64,000 bases of DNA, from contig JANLJE010000026.1 of the NCBI GenBank assembly GCA_029255645.1, positions 62,001-126,000 of the forward strand, given 5' to 3'. This document shows positions 17,694 through 26,023 of the stretch, piece after piece (position 1 is the first letter of the stretch; every line of letters begins with the position of its first letter). The DNA is from Comamonadaceae bacterium. Lineage in GTDB: Bacteria; Pseudomonadota; Gammaproteobacteria; Burkholderiales; Rhodocyclaceae. Below the pieces are notes generated by a model, which ran no database searches, was not told where the DNA came from, and was given only the letters and a program-made list of their open reading frames with translations. Both the position numbers and the translations under genes were made by a program.

Positions 17694-17723
17694 ACGCGGC
17701 GGCACGTTCAGCCGCTCGGTCGC

Positions 17724-17739
17724 CCATGGCTTGCCATGG
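17724..17739. terminator. Inverted repeat between convergent phzF-like and LysR genes
   Basis: CCATGGC (17724-17730) and GCCATGG (17733-17739) form a perfect 7-bp stem with a 2-base loop. There is no T run, so this is at best a weak or bidirectional transcription barrier in the convergent gap. Confidence 0.25.
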
Positions 17740-17796
17740 CACCTGCGCGGCGTCCCCGACGAAGGTCTGCGCTGCGAGGAACGCGGTTGCCCAGGG

Positions 17797-18705
17797 CTAG
17801 ATCGGATCGACGGCGGGACTGTCGTCGCGCGAGAGCATGGCGCGTTCGATGAAGTGCTGCAGCGGTTCCGAGGGCTCACTGTCCGGCCGCAACAAGTAGG
17901 TGGTCATGCATGCCGACGGGTCCGACAGGGGCCGCGCAATGACCTCGGGATGACGGCAGACCGAAATCTGCGCCGCCGTGGCGAAACCCAGTCCGTAGCC
18001 CGCGGCCACCAGCGTCAGCATCAATTCCAGTGTCGCGACCCGCTCTGCGATCCGGGGCTGGATGGCGGCCGTCCGGAGCAGCCGTTTGATCTGCCGGTAC
18101 GCGCCCTCGCAGGTTTCCGGGTGGCACTTGATCAGGGGATAGCGCAGCAGTTCATCCAGAGGGACCTGCCTGAAGGCCAGCAAAGGATGGCGCGTCGGAA
18201 TGGCCACCAGGATGGGATCGGACCAGACTGCCTCGCACAGGATGCCCTCTCCAGCCTCGTCGGACTGCGCAAACCCGGCATCGAAAGTGTCGTCGCGCAA
18301 CCCGCGCACTTGCGATGCGAGCGGCGTCTCGAACAGACGGATTTCCACATCGGGCTCCTCCTCCCGGCACAGGGCCAGGAGTGCCGCGAGGCGTGTCTGC
18401 GCGATACCGTCCGACAGCGCGAGGCGCAGCATGCCGCGATAGCCCGTGGCGGCGGCCCGGACGTTGGTTCGTGCCTGTTCCAGCACCGCGAACACGCGGC
18501 GGGCATCTTCCAGCAGCACCTGGCCCGCCCAGGTGAGCTGGGTGCCGCGCCGATTGCGCTCGAACAGCGTGGCGCCGAGGTCGGACTCCAGCTCCCGGAT
18601 GGTGCGCGACAGCGGAGACTGCTCGATATGGAGCCGCACCGCCGCACGCGTGAAGTGCAGTTCCTCGGCCACTGCCACGAAACAGCGCAGGTGTCGCAGC
18701 TCCAT
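17797..18705 (-). CDS. LysR-family transcriptional regulator
   Basis: This 302-residue regulator has an N-terminal winged helix (MELRHLRCFVAVAEELHFTRAAVRL, recognition helix at IEQSPLSRTIRELESDLG) and a C-terminal periplasmic-binding-like effector domain (residues about 90-300), of the BenM/CatM-like subgroup by general appearance. It lies downstream of the pyridoxal kinase gene set on the same strand and is convergent with phzF. Its target is not obvious; the neighbouring LysE/PhzF pair is a candidate. Confidence 0.88.
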   Translation of the reverse strand: MELRHLRCFVAVAEELHFTRAAVRLHIEQSPLSRTIRELESDLGATLFERNRRGTQLTWAGQVLLEDARRVFAVLEQARTNVRAAATGYRGMLRLALSDGIAQTRLAALLALCREEEPDVEIRLFETPLASQVRGLRDDTFDAGFAQSDEAGEGILCEAVWSDPILVAIPTRHPLLAFRQVPLDELLRYPLIKCHPETCEGAYRQIKRLLRTAAIQPRIAERVATLELMLTLVAAGYGLGFATAAQISVCRHPEVIARPLSDPSACMTTYLLRPDSEPSEPLQHFIERAMLSRDDSPAVDPI

Positions 18706-18742
18706 CGCGCCACCTACGCGTACGTGAGGCCGGGAGCTTGAT

Positions 18743-19018
18743 TCACGCGAGCGGCTCCTCGGGCGCCGTGCCGGACAGCAGCGCCGTGATCGGCAAGGGT
18801 TGGAACAAGAGCTCGCGACCGAGGACCTTCAGACCGCCAGGACCGCTTTCGAGCAATCGGCGCTCTTCGCGCGCGACGAACAGTTCGGTGCGATAGCCAT
18901 CGCATTCGGGAAGTCGCTGTAGCAGGTCGCGGATCGCGTCGCCCGCCCAGGGCGTTTCGCTGTCGAACTGGCCCAGCAGCCGGCCATGCCGGGAAATCAC
19001 GAGGCGGTAGGCATTCAT
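18743..19018 (-). CDS. Hypothetical protein coupled to pdxK
   Basis: No family is recognised. This 91-residue soluble protein (MNAYRLVISRHGRLLGQFD...) has a beta-strand-rich first third, a helix (DAIRDLLQRLPECDGY), then RTELFVAREERRLLE. The ATG overlaps the pyridoxal kinase stop (ATGA). It therefore belongs to the yggS / amidotransferase / pdxK operon and probably has an accessory role there. Confidence 0.6.
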   Translation of the reverse strand: MNAYRLVISRHGRLLGQFDSETPWAGDAIRDLLQRLPECDGYRTELFVAREERRLLESGPGGLKVLGRELLFQPLPITALLSGTAPEEPLA

Positions 19019-19857
19019 GGCCGGACACTCCCGGCCATAGCGTGGATGGCCATTTCCTCCCAGCCCAGGCGCCGGGTGCGGGTCAGTTGCTCGGCGGTTT
19101 CGCCGCAGGCGCGCTCGACGGCCTGAGGCATCTCTATGCCAAGCAGGCAATGGCCGGTCAGGCGCGCGGCGAAGTAGTCGCCGGCCCCTTTCACCACGCA
19201 GGGCACGTGGGGATGCTCGAAGAGGCGCGATACCCCCTCTCGCGTCTCCAGCAGCGTCTGGACGACGGCGCTTTCAGGATCATCCTGGACACTGGTCACC
19301 ACCACCCATTGGGTGGGGCCGCGCAACAGCGCACGGGCAGCCTCGCGGCAATCCGCCAGACCCTGCAGCGTTCTGCTGGTGACCTGTTCCAGCTCGAACC
19401 GATTGGGGACGAGGCCGTGGGCTTCTGGAATCAGCAGCGTGCGCCAGGCCTCGGCCATGCCAGCCGCCGCATACACGCCTTGGTCGTAGTCGCCAATGAC
19501 CGGATCCAGGTGCAGGCGCAGTTGCGGGTGGCGCTCGCGCATCGTCGACCACCAGGATGCGAGGATCCGTGCCTGCGACGGCGCGCCGAGGAAGCCGACC
19601 TGCACAACGCGAGCGCACGCGGGGATGCCGCGCGCCTCCAGGTCATCCAACCAGCCAGCGAACCACGCGTCGGGCACCGCACCGCCATGGACCGAGGGAT
19701 AGTGCGGGGTGTTGCTGATGAGCGCGGTCGGCACCGCGGTCGTAAGCAGCCCGCAGGCTTCCAACGCGGGAATCGCCGCGTTGTTGCCGACCCGCCCGTA
19801 GACCACCTGGGACTGGATGCTGATGACATCGATGGGCACAGGTTGGGTCACCGTCAT
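19015..19857 (-). CDS. pdxY: Pyridoxal kinase (PdxK/PdxY type)
   Basis: This 280-residue ribokinase-fold enzyme phosphorylates pyridoxal, and perhaps pyridoxine or pyridoxamine, in vitamin B6 salvage. The N-terminal signature SIQSQVVYGRVGNNAAIPAL and the C-terminal catalytic/ATP motif VVKGAGDYFAARLTGH, with the general-base Asp, are intact. It forms an operon with yggS and a class I amidotransferase (ATGA overlaps) and is divergent from a PtsJ-like regulator. In Salmonella, PtsJ represses pdxK, so the arrangement supports B6 homeostasis. Confidence 0.88.
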   Translation of the reverse strand: MTVTQPVPIDVISIQSQVVYGRVGNNAAIPALEACGLLTTAVPTALISNTPHYPSVHGGAVPDAWFAGWLDDLEARGIPACARVVQVGFLGAPSQARILASWWSTMRERHPQLRLHLDPVIGDYDQGVYAAAGMAEAWRTLLIPEAHGLVPNRFELEQVTSRTLQGLADCREAARALLRGPTQWVVVTSVQDDPESAVVQTLLETREGVSRLFEHPHVPCVVKGAGDYFAARLTGHCLLGIEMPQAVERACGETAEQLTRTRRLGWEEMAIHAMAGSVRP

Positions 19858-20570
19858 TCAGGACGCCCCCCCGTGTCCTGCTGCCGGTCCAGCCACGCGC
19901 CGATCGTGCGGTGGGCCGCAGCCTTCAGCGTTGCCCCATGCCGCTCGGCATCCGCGCGCAGCGTGCGCGGATCGACGCCGGCCTGGCCCAGCTCGCAGCA
20001 ATGGCCGACCAGCCAGCGTTCGATTCGGCTGGCATCGGCTTCCAGGTGGAACTGCAGACCCAGCACCCGGTTGCCGACCGCGTAGGCCTGCTGCACGCAG
20101 CTTTCGGTGCTCGCCAGCAGTTCACTGCCCTCAGGCAGCTCGAAGCGGTCGCCGTGCCAATGCAGCACCGGCACGCCGGCCAGCGGTGCCAGCACCGAGC
20201 GGCGGCCCGCATCCGTCAGCGTCAGCGCGCCGAAGCCGATCTCCTTGAAGCCCATGGGGGCGACGGCGGCGCCGAGCAGGCGCGCGATCAATTGCGCGCC
20301 CAAACAAATGCCGAGCAGCGGCCGGCCGCTGGCCAAGCGCCGTTCGAGCAGACGCAGTTCGTCGGCAAGAAAGGGATAGGCCCGCTCGTCGAAGGCGCCG
20401 ATCGGCCCACCCAGTGCAATGAGAAGATCGCTTGCCGCGGCCTCCTCACCGGCCAGGTCGTCCGTCGCGGGGTCGAGGTAGCGCACGTCGAATCCACGCT
20501 CGCGCAGCAGCGGTTCGAGCGTGCCGAGGTCTTCGAAATGGATGTGGCGCAGGGCCAGGGCGGTCTTCAT
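19854..20570 (-). CDS. Class I glutamine amidotransferase (GMP-synthase-like)
   Basis: This 238-residue stand-alone GATase has the nucleophile Cys in the elbow RPLLGICLGAQLIARLLG (near residue 90) and the catalytic His/Glu in GLQFHLEAD, so it should be active. It resembles the GMP synthase amidotransferase-like group, some of which are gamma-glutamyl hydrolases or transferases. It sits between yggS and pyridoxal kinase with ATGA overlaps on both sides. A role in PLP or gamma-glutamyl compound metabolism is only suggested by context. It is not PdxT by motif. Confidence 0.85.
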   Translation of the reverse strand: MKTALALRHIHFEDLGTLEPLLRERGFDVRYLDPATDDLAGEEAAASDLLIALGGPIGAFDERAYPFLADELRLLERRLASGRPLLGICLGAQLIARLLGAAVAPMGFKEIGFGALTLTDAGRRSVLAPLAGVPVLHWHGDRFELPEGSELLASTESCVQQAYAVGNRVLGLQFHLEADASRIERWLVGHCCELGQAGVDPRTLRADAERHGATLKAAAHRTIGAWLDRQQDTGGRPE

Positions 20571-21370
20571 GCGGTCTGCTCCGATGCGGTCGATGTCGCA
20601 GCCCGGTCGTCGTCGGGCCAGTAATGGCTGTCCGGCGTCGCGCGAGCGCCAAAGATGGCCTGGCCGACGCGCACGACGGTGGCGCCTTCCTCAATGGCCA
20701 GCTCGAAGTCGCCGGACATCCCCATCGACAGTTCGTCCATGCCGATGCCCGCCGGCGCCTCCTGGCGCAGCCGATCACGCAGTTCGCGCAACAGCACGAA
20801 GCAGGGACGGACCCGCGCCGGATCGGCCGACAGCAGCGCCAGTGTCATCAGGCCTCGCACGCGCAGGGTGGAGAAGCCCGGCAGCGCCCGGACGAAGCCG
20901 GCCACCTCGGAAGGCGGCAAGCCGAACTTGCTGGCCTCGCCCGAGGTGTTGACCTGCACGAACACATCCAGTGCGCGCCCTTCGGCTTGCAGGCGACGGT
21001 CCAGCGCCTCCGCCACACGCAGACTGTCCAGGGCCTGGAACTCGCTGGCGAAGCGTGCCACGACCTTGGCCTTGTTGGTCTGCAGGTGGCCGATGACCGA
21101 CCAGCGCAGGTCGGCGAGATCCACCATCGCTTCGGCCTTGCGCTGCGCCTCCTGCACCTTGTTCTCACCCAGGTCGCGGCAGCCGGCGGCGTAAGCCAGA
21201 CGGATGCGCTCCTCCGGCACGGTCTTGCTGACCGGCAGCAGGCGCACATCGGACGGATCGCGTCCCGCGCGGGAGCAGGCATCGGCGATGCGCCGATGCA
21301 CCGCCGCCAGATTGCGCCGAAAGTCCTCGACGCTGTGTGCGGTGGGCCAGGGATGCGTCTGCGCGTTCAT
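20567..21370 (-). CDS. yggS: PLP homeostasis protein YggS/PLPBP
   Basis: This 267-residue alanine-racemase-fold protein binds PLP and buffers its level without catalysis. The PLP lysine is in RLLPVSKTVPEERI; further conserved motifs are RDLGENKVQEAQRK, LRWSVIGHLQTNKAK and ELSMGMSGDFELAIEEGATVVRVG. ATG 21370 (MNAQTHPWP) is chosen; the upstream frame would overlap the operator region. It leads the operon yggS / amidotransferase / pdxK / 91-residue protein. The promoter is shared with the divergent PtsJ-like regulator. Confidence 0.92.
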   Translation of the reverse strand: MNAQTHPWPTAHSVEDFRRNLAAVHRRIADACSRAGRDPSDVRLLPVSKTVPEERIRLAYAAGCRDLGENKVQEAQRKAEAMVDLADLRWSVIGHLQTNKAKVVARFASEFQALDSLRVAEALDRRLQAEGRALDVFVQVNTSGEASKFGLPPSEVAGFVRALPGFSTLRVRGLMTLALLSADPARVRPCFVLLRELRDRLRQEAPAGIGMDELSMGMSGDFELAIEEGATVVRVGQAIFGARATPDSHYWPDDDRAATSTASEQTA

Positions 21371-21397
21371 GGACAAGGGGTTCTCCGTGCTGCTAAC

Positions 21398-21435
21398 ATT
21401 GTCATAGGACAAAATATACATTGTCACGGGACAAA
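21398..21435. promoter_or_regulatory. Tandem TTGTC-N4-GACAA operators between yggS and the MocR gene
   Basis: Two 16-bp direct repeats (21398-21413 ATTGTCATAGGACAAA and 21420-21435 ATTGTCACGGGACAAA) are spaced 22 bp start to start, about two helical turns. Each contains a perfect TTGTC-N4-GACAA palindrome. AT-rich ATATACA between them could be a -10 element. They fill the 70-bp divergent gap and end 5 bp before the regulator ATG. They are therefore very likely the binding sites through which the PtsJ-like protein controls both directions. Confidence 0.75.
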
Positions 21436-21440
21436 CGGGA

Positions 21441-22742
21441 ATGGCAGAAAAGACCGCATCGGACATCTTTGAGCGCATTCGCCGCGAGGCACATGCGGGC
21501 CAGCTTGCCGCGGGCCAGACACTGCCGTCCGTGCGCGAGATGGCCGATCAACTGGGCGTCAACCGCAACACGGTCGCCGCCGCGTACCGGAAGCTGGTGG
21601 CCGCAGGCATTGCCGAGACGCTGGGGCGCAACGGAACGGTGATCCGGCCAGCGGCGCGTCTCGGTGAGCAGGAGGGCCTGCAGCCCGGCTCGGCGCTGGC
21701 GGATCTGGCCAGCGGCAATCCGGACCCGGCCTGGCTGCCCGATCCATTGCAGGCGCTGGCAGCCAGCGGCTACCGGCCCGCGCTGTATGGCCAGCCTGTA
21801 CTCGACCCAGCACTCGAACGGCTGGCGCGGCAGTGGTTCGGAGCGGATCTCCGGGAGGGTGACGGTCTGGTGCTGGCGCATGGTGCGGTCGATGCGATCG
21901 AGCGTCTGTTGGCTGCCTACCTCGTCGCCGGCGACAAGGTGGCGGTGGAGGACCCGTGCTTCCTCGGCAGCCTCAACATCCTGCACAGCACGGGCCTGGC
22001 AGCGGTGCCCGTGGCCATGGATGCGCACGGCATGCGCCCGCAGGCGCTGGAAGCGGCGCTGGCCAATGGCGCCCAGGCGGTGCTGTGCACACCAAGGGCG
22101 CAAAACCCCACCGGCTGCGGCCTGAGCGAGCAGCGCGCCCGCGAACTGCGCCGCGTGCTCGCCCGCCATCCGCACGTGCTGGTGATCGAGGACGACCACT
22201 TCGCCTTGCTGGCCGAGACGCCGTACTTCTCTATCGCGCCCGCGGCCACCACGCGGCGGGCGCTGGTGCGCTCCGTGTCCAAGGGCTTCGGCCCGGACCT
22301 GCGGCTGGCCTTCATCGCTACCGATGCGGGGACCGCCGCAAGGCTCGGCATGCGACTGGCTCCCGGCACGACCTGGGTCAGCCACCTGCTGCAGGCGGCC
22401 GTGCGCGGCCTGCTCGGATCCGACGCGGCCACGGCGCGCCTGCATGCGGCCAAGACCGCCTACGCCATGCGTCGCAAGGCCCTGATCGATGCACTCGGCG
22501 CCGTGGGCATCGCCGCCAGGCAGCCCTGCGACGGGTTCAATGTGTGGATTCCGTTGCCGGAAGACCGTGACGTTCACCGCACCGCGCAAAGCCTCGCACG
22601 CTGCGGCTGGGCCGTGCGAACCGGCGATGCCTTCGCGATCGCGCCCGCGGCCCCCGCGCTGCGAGTCACGGTCTCGACGCTCGAACCCGGGGACGCGGCG
22701 CGCTTTGCCGCGCAACTGCGCGACTGTCTGGGGCGTGTATGA
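21441..22742 (+). CDS. ptsJ: PtsJ-like MocR-family regulator of vitamin B6 salvage
   Basis: This 433-residue regulator has a GntR winged helix (about residues 1-70, LPSVREMADQLGVNRNTVAAAY) followed by an aminotransferase-like domain. The PLP lysine is in VRSVSKGFGPDLRLAF, with TPRAQNPTGCGLSEQRA and VLVIEDDHFALLAE upstream. It resembles Salmonella PtsJ, a PLP-responsive repressor of pdxK. The divergent yggS/pdxK operon and the paired palindromes between them support the same job here. It is convergent with the aminotransferase gene. Confidence 0.85.
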   Translation: MAEKTASDIFERIRREAHAGQLAAGQTLPSVREMADQLGVNRNTVAAAYRKLVAAGIAETLGRNGTVIRPAARLGEQEGLQPGSALADLASGNPDPAWLPDPLQALAASGYRPALYGQPVLDPALERLARQWFGADLREGDGLVLAHGAVDAIERLLAAYLVAGDKVAVEDPCFLGSLNILHSTGLAAVPVAMDAHGMRPQALEAALANGAQAVLCTPRAQNPTGCGLSEQRARELRRVLARHPHVLVIEDDHFALLAETPYFSIAPAATTRRALVRSVSKGFGPDLRLAFIATDAGTAARLGMRLAPGTTWVSHLLQAAVRGLLGSDAATARLHAAKTAYAMRRKALIDALGAVGIAARQPCDGFNVWIPLPEDRDVHRTAQSLARCGWAVRTGDAFAIAPAAPALRVTVSTLEPGDAARFAAQLRDCLGRV

Positions 22743-22807
22743 AGCCAGTCTGCATGGCATCGTGCCTGTCCTCTCGCGGGTCCGTCTGCGTACCGGTCCA
22801 TGGCGCG

Positions 22808-23785
22808 CTACGGCGCCTGCAAGGCGGAGGCGACGCGAGCGGGCCACGGGCGCCGTTCCAACAAGCCGGTCTCCCGTTCCCGCAGCGTCCGGCCGACCTG
22901 GCTCGCCTCGGTCACGGACGCGCGAAAGTCCCGGATCAGTTGTCGCGTCACCGGCCCCACGGGCCATTCGGTGGTCGCCGCATCCTCGACCAGCGCCACC
23001 ACCGGCTGCAGTTCGACCGAGGTGCCGGCGGTGAATACCTCGGAGGCGGCGCGCAGTTCGTCCAGCGTCACGGTCCGCTCCTCGACCCGCAGCCCGCGCT
23101 GGCGCGCCAGTCCCATCACGTGCCGCTTGGTGATGCCGTCGAGGAAGCAGGTCGGCAATGGGGTCACCAGCACCCCGTCATGGACCATCAACAGGTTGGT
23201 TGCCGTGGTCTCGGCGACCCGGCCTTCGCTGTCGAGCAGCAGTGCGTCGTCGCAGCCCGCCGCTGCGGCGGCATGGCGCGCAAGGGTACCGATCATGTAC
23301 AGCCCCGAGCACTTGGCCGCGGTGGGTGCGGTGTCAGGACGGGGACGCCGCCAACTCGCCAGCTGCAGCCGGATGCCTTCCTCGGCGCGGCCCTGGGACG
23401 CCGCCGTGGGCCAGTCCCAGGCCGCGATCGCCACGTGGATGCGGGCGCGCGGCGAAGCGATGGAAACACTCTCCGCGCCGCGCCAGGCCACCGGGCGGAT
23501 GTAGGCGTCGTCGAGCTGGTTGGCCCACAGCACCGCCTCGATGGCCTGTGTCAGTTCGCCTTGCGACCACGGCAGGTGGTAGTCCAGCAGCGCGGCGGAC
23601 TGCTGGAAGCGTTCCAGGTGAGGCGCATTGAGGAAGACATGACCGCCATAGGCGCGCATGCCCTCGAAGACGGCCCCGCCCATATGCAGCGCATGCGTGA
23701 GCACGTGCAGGCGCGCCTCGCGCCAGGGCAGCAGCTCGCCATCGAGCCAGATCAGGCCATCGCGATCGTCAAGGGAATTGAGCAT
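22808..23785 (-). CDS. Class IV aminotransferase (branched-chain/IlvE type)
   Basis: This 325-residue fold-type IV PLP enzyme is probably a branched-chain or broad amino acid transaminase. IlvE-like motifs are WLDGELLPWREARLHVLTHALHMG and AVFEGMRAYGG. The PLP lysine is in APTAAKCSGLYMIG, and AETTATNLLMVHDGVLVTPL and LDGITKRHVM lie downstream. ATG 23785 gives the standard N-terminus. It is divergent from a GcvA-like LysR regulator and faces ptsJ. In a PLP-rich neighbourhood it may degrade or make an amino acid handled by the LysE exporters. Confidence 0.88.
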   Translation of the reverse strand: MLNSLDDRDGLIWLDGELLPWREARLHVLTHALHMGGAVFEGMRAYGGHVFLNAPHLERFQQSAALLDYHLPWSQGELTQAIEAVLWANQLDDAYIRPVAWRGAESVSIASPRARIHVAIAAWDWPTAASQGRAEEGIRLQLASWRRPRPDTAPTAAKCSGLYMIGTLARHAAAAAGCDDALLLDSEGRVAETTATNLLMVHDGVLVTPLPTCFLDGITKRHVMGLARQRGLRVEERTVTLDELRAASEVFTAGTSVELQPVVALVEDAATTEWPVGPVTRQLIRDFRASVTEASQVGRTLRERETGLLERRPWPARVASALQAP

Positions 23786-23854
23786 GGTGCGCACCGCTGT
23801 ACAGGTTGTCGATGGCGTCAGTGTGCGGCCGGTTCGCCGTCGGCACGAGTGAGC

Positions 23855-23878
23855 AAATCTCAGACGATGCTGAGTTTT
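23855..23878. promoter_or_regulatory. LysR-type operator candidate between the aminotransferase and LysR genes
   Basis: CTCAG (23859-23863), ACGATG and CTGAG (23870-23874) form a perfect dyad. The flanks AAAT and TTTT extend it to 9-bp arms with one mismatch. Size and symmetry fit a LysR box. It lies in the 181-bp divergent gap, about 90 bp before the LysR start. Confidence 0.5.
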
Positions 23879-23966
23879 GGTCCTCGTGTCGGCGAGCGTG
23901 GAGACGACGATTTCCGGTTTAATGAGTCCATGAACGACCAATGACTTCCAGGAGGGTGAATCCCCC

Positions 23967-24881
23967 ATGCGCATCCCTGTCCCGTTGAATGCCTTGCGCG
24001 CCTTCGAGGCTGCGGCGCGCCATCTCTCGATCAAGGACGCGGCCCTGGAACTGGCGGTCACCCCCTCGGCGGTCAGCCACCAGTTGCGCACGCTGGAGGA
24101 CATGCTCGGCGTCGAACTGCTGCGCCGCATCGGTACGCGGCTGGAATTGACCAGCGCCGGCCGCCGGCTGGCACCTAGCCTCAACGAGGGTTTCGCCCTG
24201 ATCGCCGAGGGCGTGAGCAGCTTGCGCGAGGAGCGGCGCGACGGGCCCCTGCGCGTGAACATGCTGCCGACCTTCGCGACCAACTGGCTGTCGCCCCGCC
24301 TGAGCCTGTATCCGTTCGAGCGGCGCGGCTTCTCGCTGGACATCTCCACCACGCAGGACGACGTGGATCTGGCCGCCGGCGTGGCCGATGCCGGCATCTG
24401 GTATGGCGACGGCCAGTGGGCCGGCCTGCAGGCCGACCTGTTGTTCGAGGCCACCATCGATCTGTACGCGCGCCCGGGCTTTGCCACCGGCTCGCGCCGG
24501 GAACGCCTCAAGCAGGTCGCGCGCGCCAACCTGTTCGTTTCGCGGCATTGCCTCACTTGGCAGCGCTGGATGGACAGCCTGCCCGGCGGGCCGTTCGAGC
24601 CAGCTGTCGTGACCCGCGTGGATTCGGGCGGCCTGACGATGCAGGCGGCCGCCGATGGGGCCGGTGTGTCGATCGCCGTCTGCGAACTGGCCGAGAGCGC
24701 CGTCCGGCTCGGACGTCTGGCCTCGGTCTTCGACCACCCGGTGAGTGCGGGCGTCGGCTTCTGGCTCGTCTATCCCGAGGCGCTGCGCGAAGACCGACGG
24801 CTGGACAACCTGCGCGGCTGGCTGCGCGAGCAATGTCAGTCGGAAAGCGGAACTCGGAACCCAGAGGCGCGGACAGCGTAG
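23967..24881 (+). CDS. LysR-family regulator (GcvA-like)
   Basis: This 304-residue regulator has the GcvA/AmpR-type N-terminus (PLNALRAFEAAARHLSIKDAA, then VTPSAVSHQLRTLEDMLG) and an effector domain with the group's NMLPTFATNWLSPRL motif. It is divergent from the class IV aminotransferase and probably regulates it through the dyad at 23.86 kb. Its stop is directly followed by the ATG of a GNAT gene (TAGATG), so the regulator, acetyltransferase and peroxiredoxin are likely one transcript. Confidence 0.88.
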   Translation: MRIPVPLNALRAFEAAARHLSIKDAALELAVTPSAVSHQLRTLEDMLGVELLRRIGTRLELTSAGRRLAPSLNEGFALIAEGVSSLREERRDGPLRVNMLPTFATNWLSPRLSLYPFERRGFSLDISTTQDDVDLAAGVADAGIWYGDGQWAGLQADLLFEATIDLYARPGFATGSRRERLKQVARANLFVSRHCLTWQRWMDSLPGGPFEPAVVTRVDSGGLTMQAAADGAGVSIAVCELAESAVRLGRLASVFDHPVSAGVGFWLVYPEALREDRRLDNLRGWLREQCQSESGTRNPEARTA

Positions 24882-25391
24882 ATGCGTATGAATATCGAAT
24901 ATCCGAAAGACCAGAAAGCACCGCCGGATGACGATGTGACGCTTCGACTACTCGTTGCCAAGGACGCCGTTGCGCTTGCCTCCCTGCTGGCCGCCTATGG
25001 CGACGAAATGCGCCACGGGCAAGGCGCGGGGGCGAATGCACTGACCCGGGCCGATGCCTTGATCGCCGATCCGATCGCGGAAGTGCTGGGTGGCTTTCTC
25101 GGCGCCGAACTCGTCGCCTTCGCGGTGTTCTTCGATCTGCCCGAGGCGATCTCCGGAGGGCGTTCGGGCCAGCTCGACGACCTGTACGTCTTGCCCGCCG
25201 CGCGCGGGAAACGACTCGCGCAGCGGCTCATCACGGCCATCGCCGATACCGGGCGATCACGCGCCTGGATCCATCTGCGCTGGCTGGTCCCCGAGGACAA
25301 CCCCGACGCCATCCGGGCCTATGCGCGCTTCGCCGAACCCGCCGGCTGGAAGAGCTACGTGCTTTGGCTGGCCGGTAGCGAGCGGTGGTGA
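24882..25391 (+). CDS. GNAT-family N-acetyltransferase
   Basis: This 169-residue acetyl-CoA-dependent transferase has the acetyl-CoA binding motif A in LDDLYVLPAARGKRLAQRLI (about residues 104-123). It is followed by the typical WLVPEDNPDAIRAYARFAEPAGWKSYVLW segment, split here between strand and helix. It starts immediately after the LysR stop and is followed 4 bp later by the peroxiredoxin-like gene. The acceptor substrate is unknown. Confidence 0.82.
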   Translation: MRMNIEYPKDQKAPPDDDVTLRLLVAKDAVALASLLAAYGDEMRHGQGAGANALTRADALIADPIAEVLGGFLGAELVAFAVFFDLPEAISGGRSGQLDDLYVLPAARGKRLAQRLITAIADTGRSRAWIHLRWLVPEDNPDAIRAYARFAEPAGWKSYVLWLAGSERW

Positions 25392-25395
25392 AGCC

Positions 25396-25965
25396 ATGAA
25401 CAACCTGCAGCAGGTCGATTGGTCGCGTCTTCCGCAGCCGGAGGATGATGGCGGCGCCCGCCACCTGACGGGCATGCGCTTGCCCACGCTTGAACTGGCA
25501 TCGACGGATGGTGGCCGTGTCGATCCTTCGCGCCTGCGCGGGCGCACGGTGCTCTATCTCTTCCCGATGACGGGCCGGCCGGATGTCGCACTGCCTCCAG
25601 GCTGGGACGAGATTCCAGGAGCGCGGGGCTGCACCCCGCAATCCTGTGCCTTCAGGGATCATTTCGCCGAACTGAAGTCCTTGGGCGTCGCCCAGTTGCT
25701 CGGCGTGTCCACGCAGGACACCGCGTACCAATGCGAGGCGGTGGCGCGCCTGCACCTGCCTTTCCCGTTGCTGTCCGACAACCGCCTTTCATTCGCAACC
25801 GCGCTCGGTCTGCCGGTCTTCGAGGTGCAAGGCCTGGCACTGCTCAAGCGACTGACCCTGATTGCGCGTGATGGCGTGATCGAGCATGTGTTCTATCCGG
25901 TGTTCCCGCCGGACCGGAATGCCAACGATGTCGTCGAGTGGTTGAGGCAACAGCCAGCCACTTGA
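25396..25965 (+). CDS. AhpC/TSA-family peroxiredoxin
   Basis: This 189-residue thioredoxin-fold peroxidase is of BCP/PrxQ-like type. The peroxidatic Cys lies in GARGCTPQSCAFRDHF, where the second Cys four residues on matches the BCP resolving position, and LLSDNRLSFATALGLP follows. The usual FYPKD start of the motif is replaced by FPMTGRPD and a longer loop. ATG 25396 is preceded by a weak AGCC region and overlaps nothing. It is the third gene of the LysR/GNAT/Prx run. Confidence 0.83.
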   Translation: MNNLQQVDWSRLPQPEDDGGARHLTGMRLPTLELASTDGGRVDPSRLRGRTVLYLFPMTGRPDVALPPGWDEIPGARGCTPQSCAFRDHFAELKSLGVAQLLGVSTQDTAYQCEAVARLHLPFPLLSDNRLSFATALGLPVFEVQGLALLKRLTLIARDGVIEHVFYPVFPPDRNANDVVEWLRQQPAT

Positions 25966-26023
25966 CCTAAGTCAGCGACACGATCAGCGCTCATGGTCGT
26001 GCGAAGTTCCCGTCAGGTTCCGC

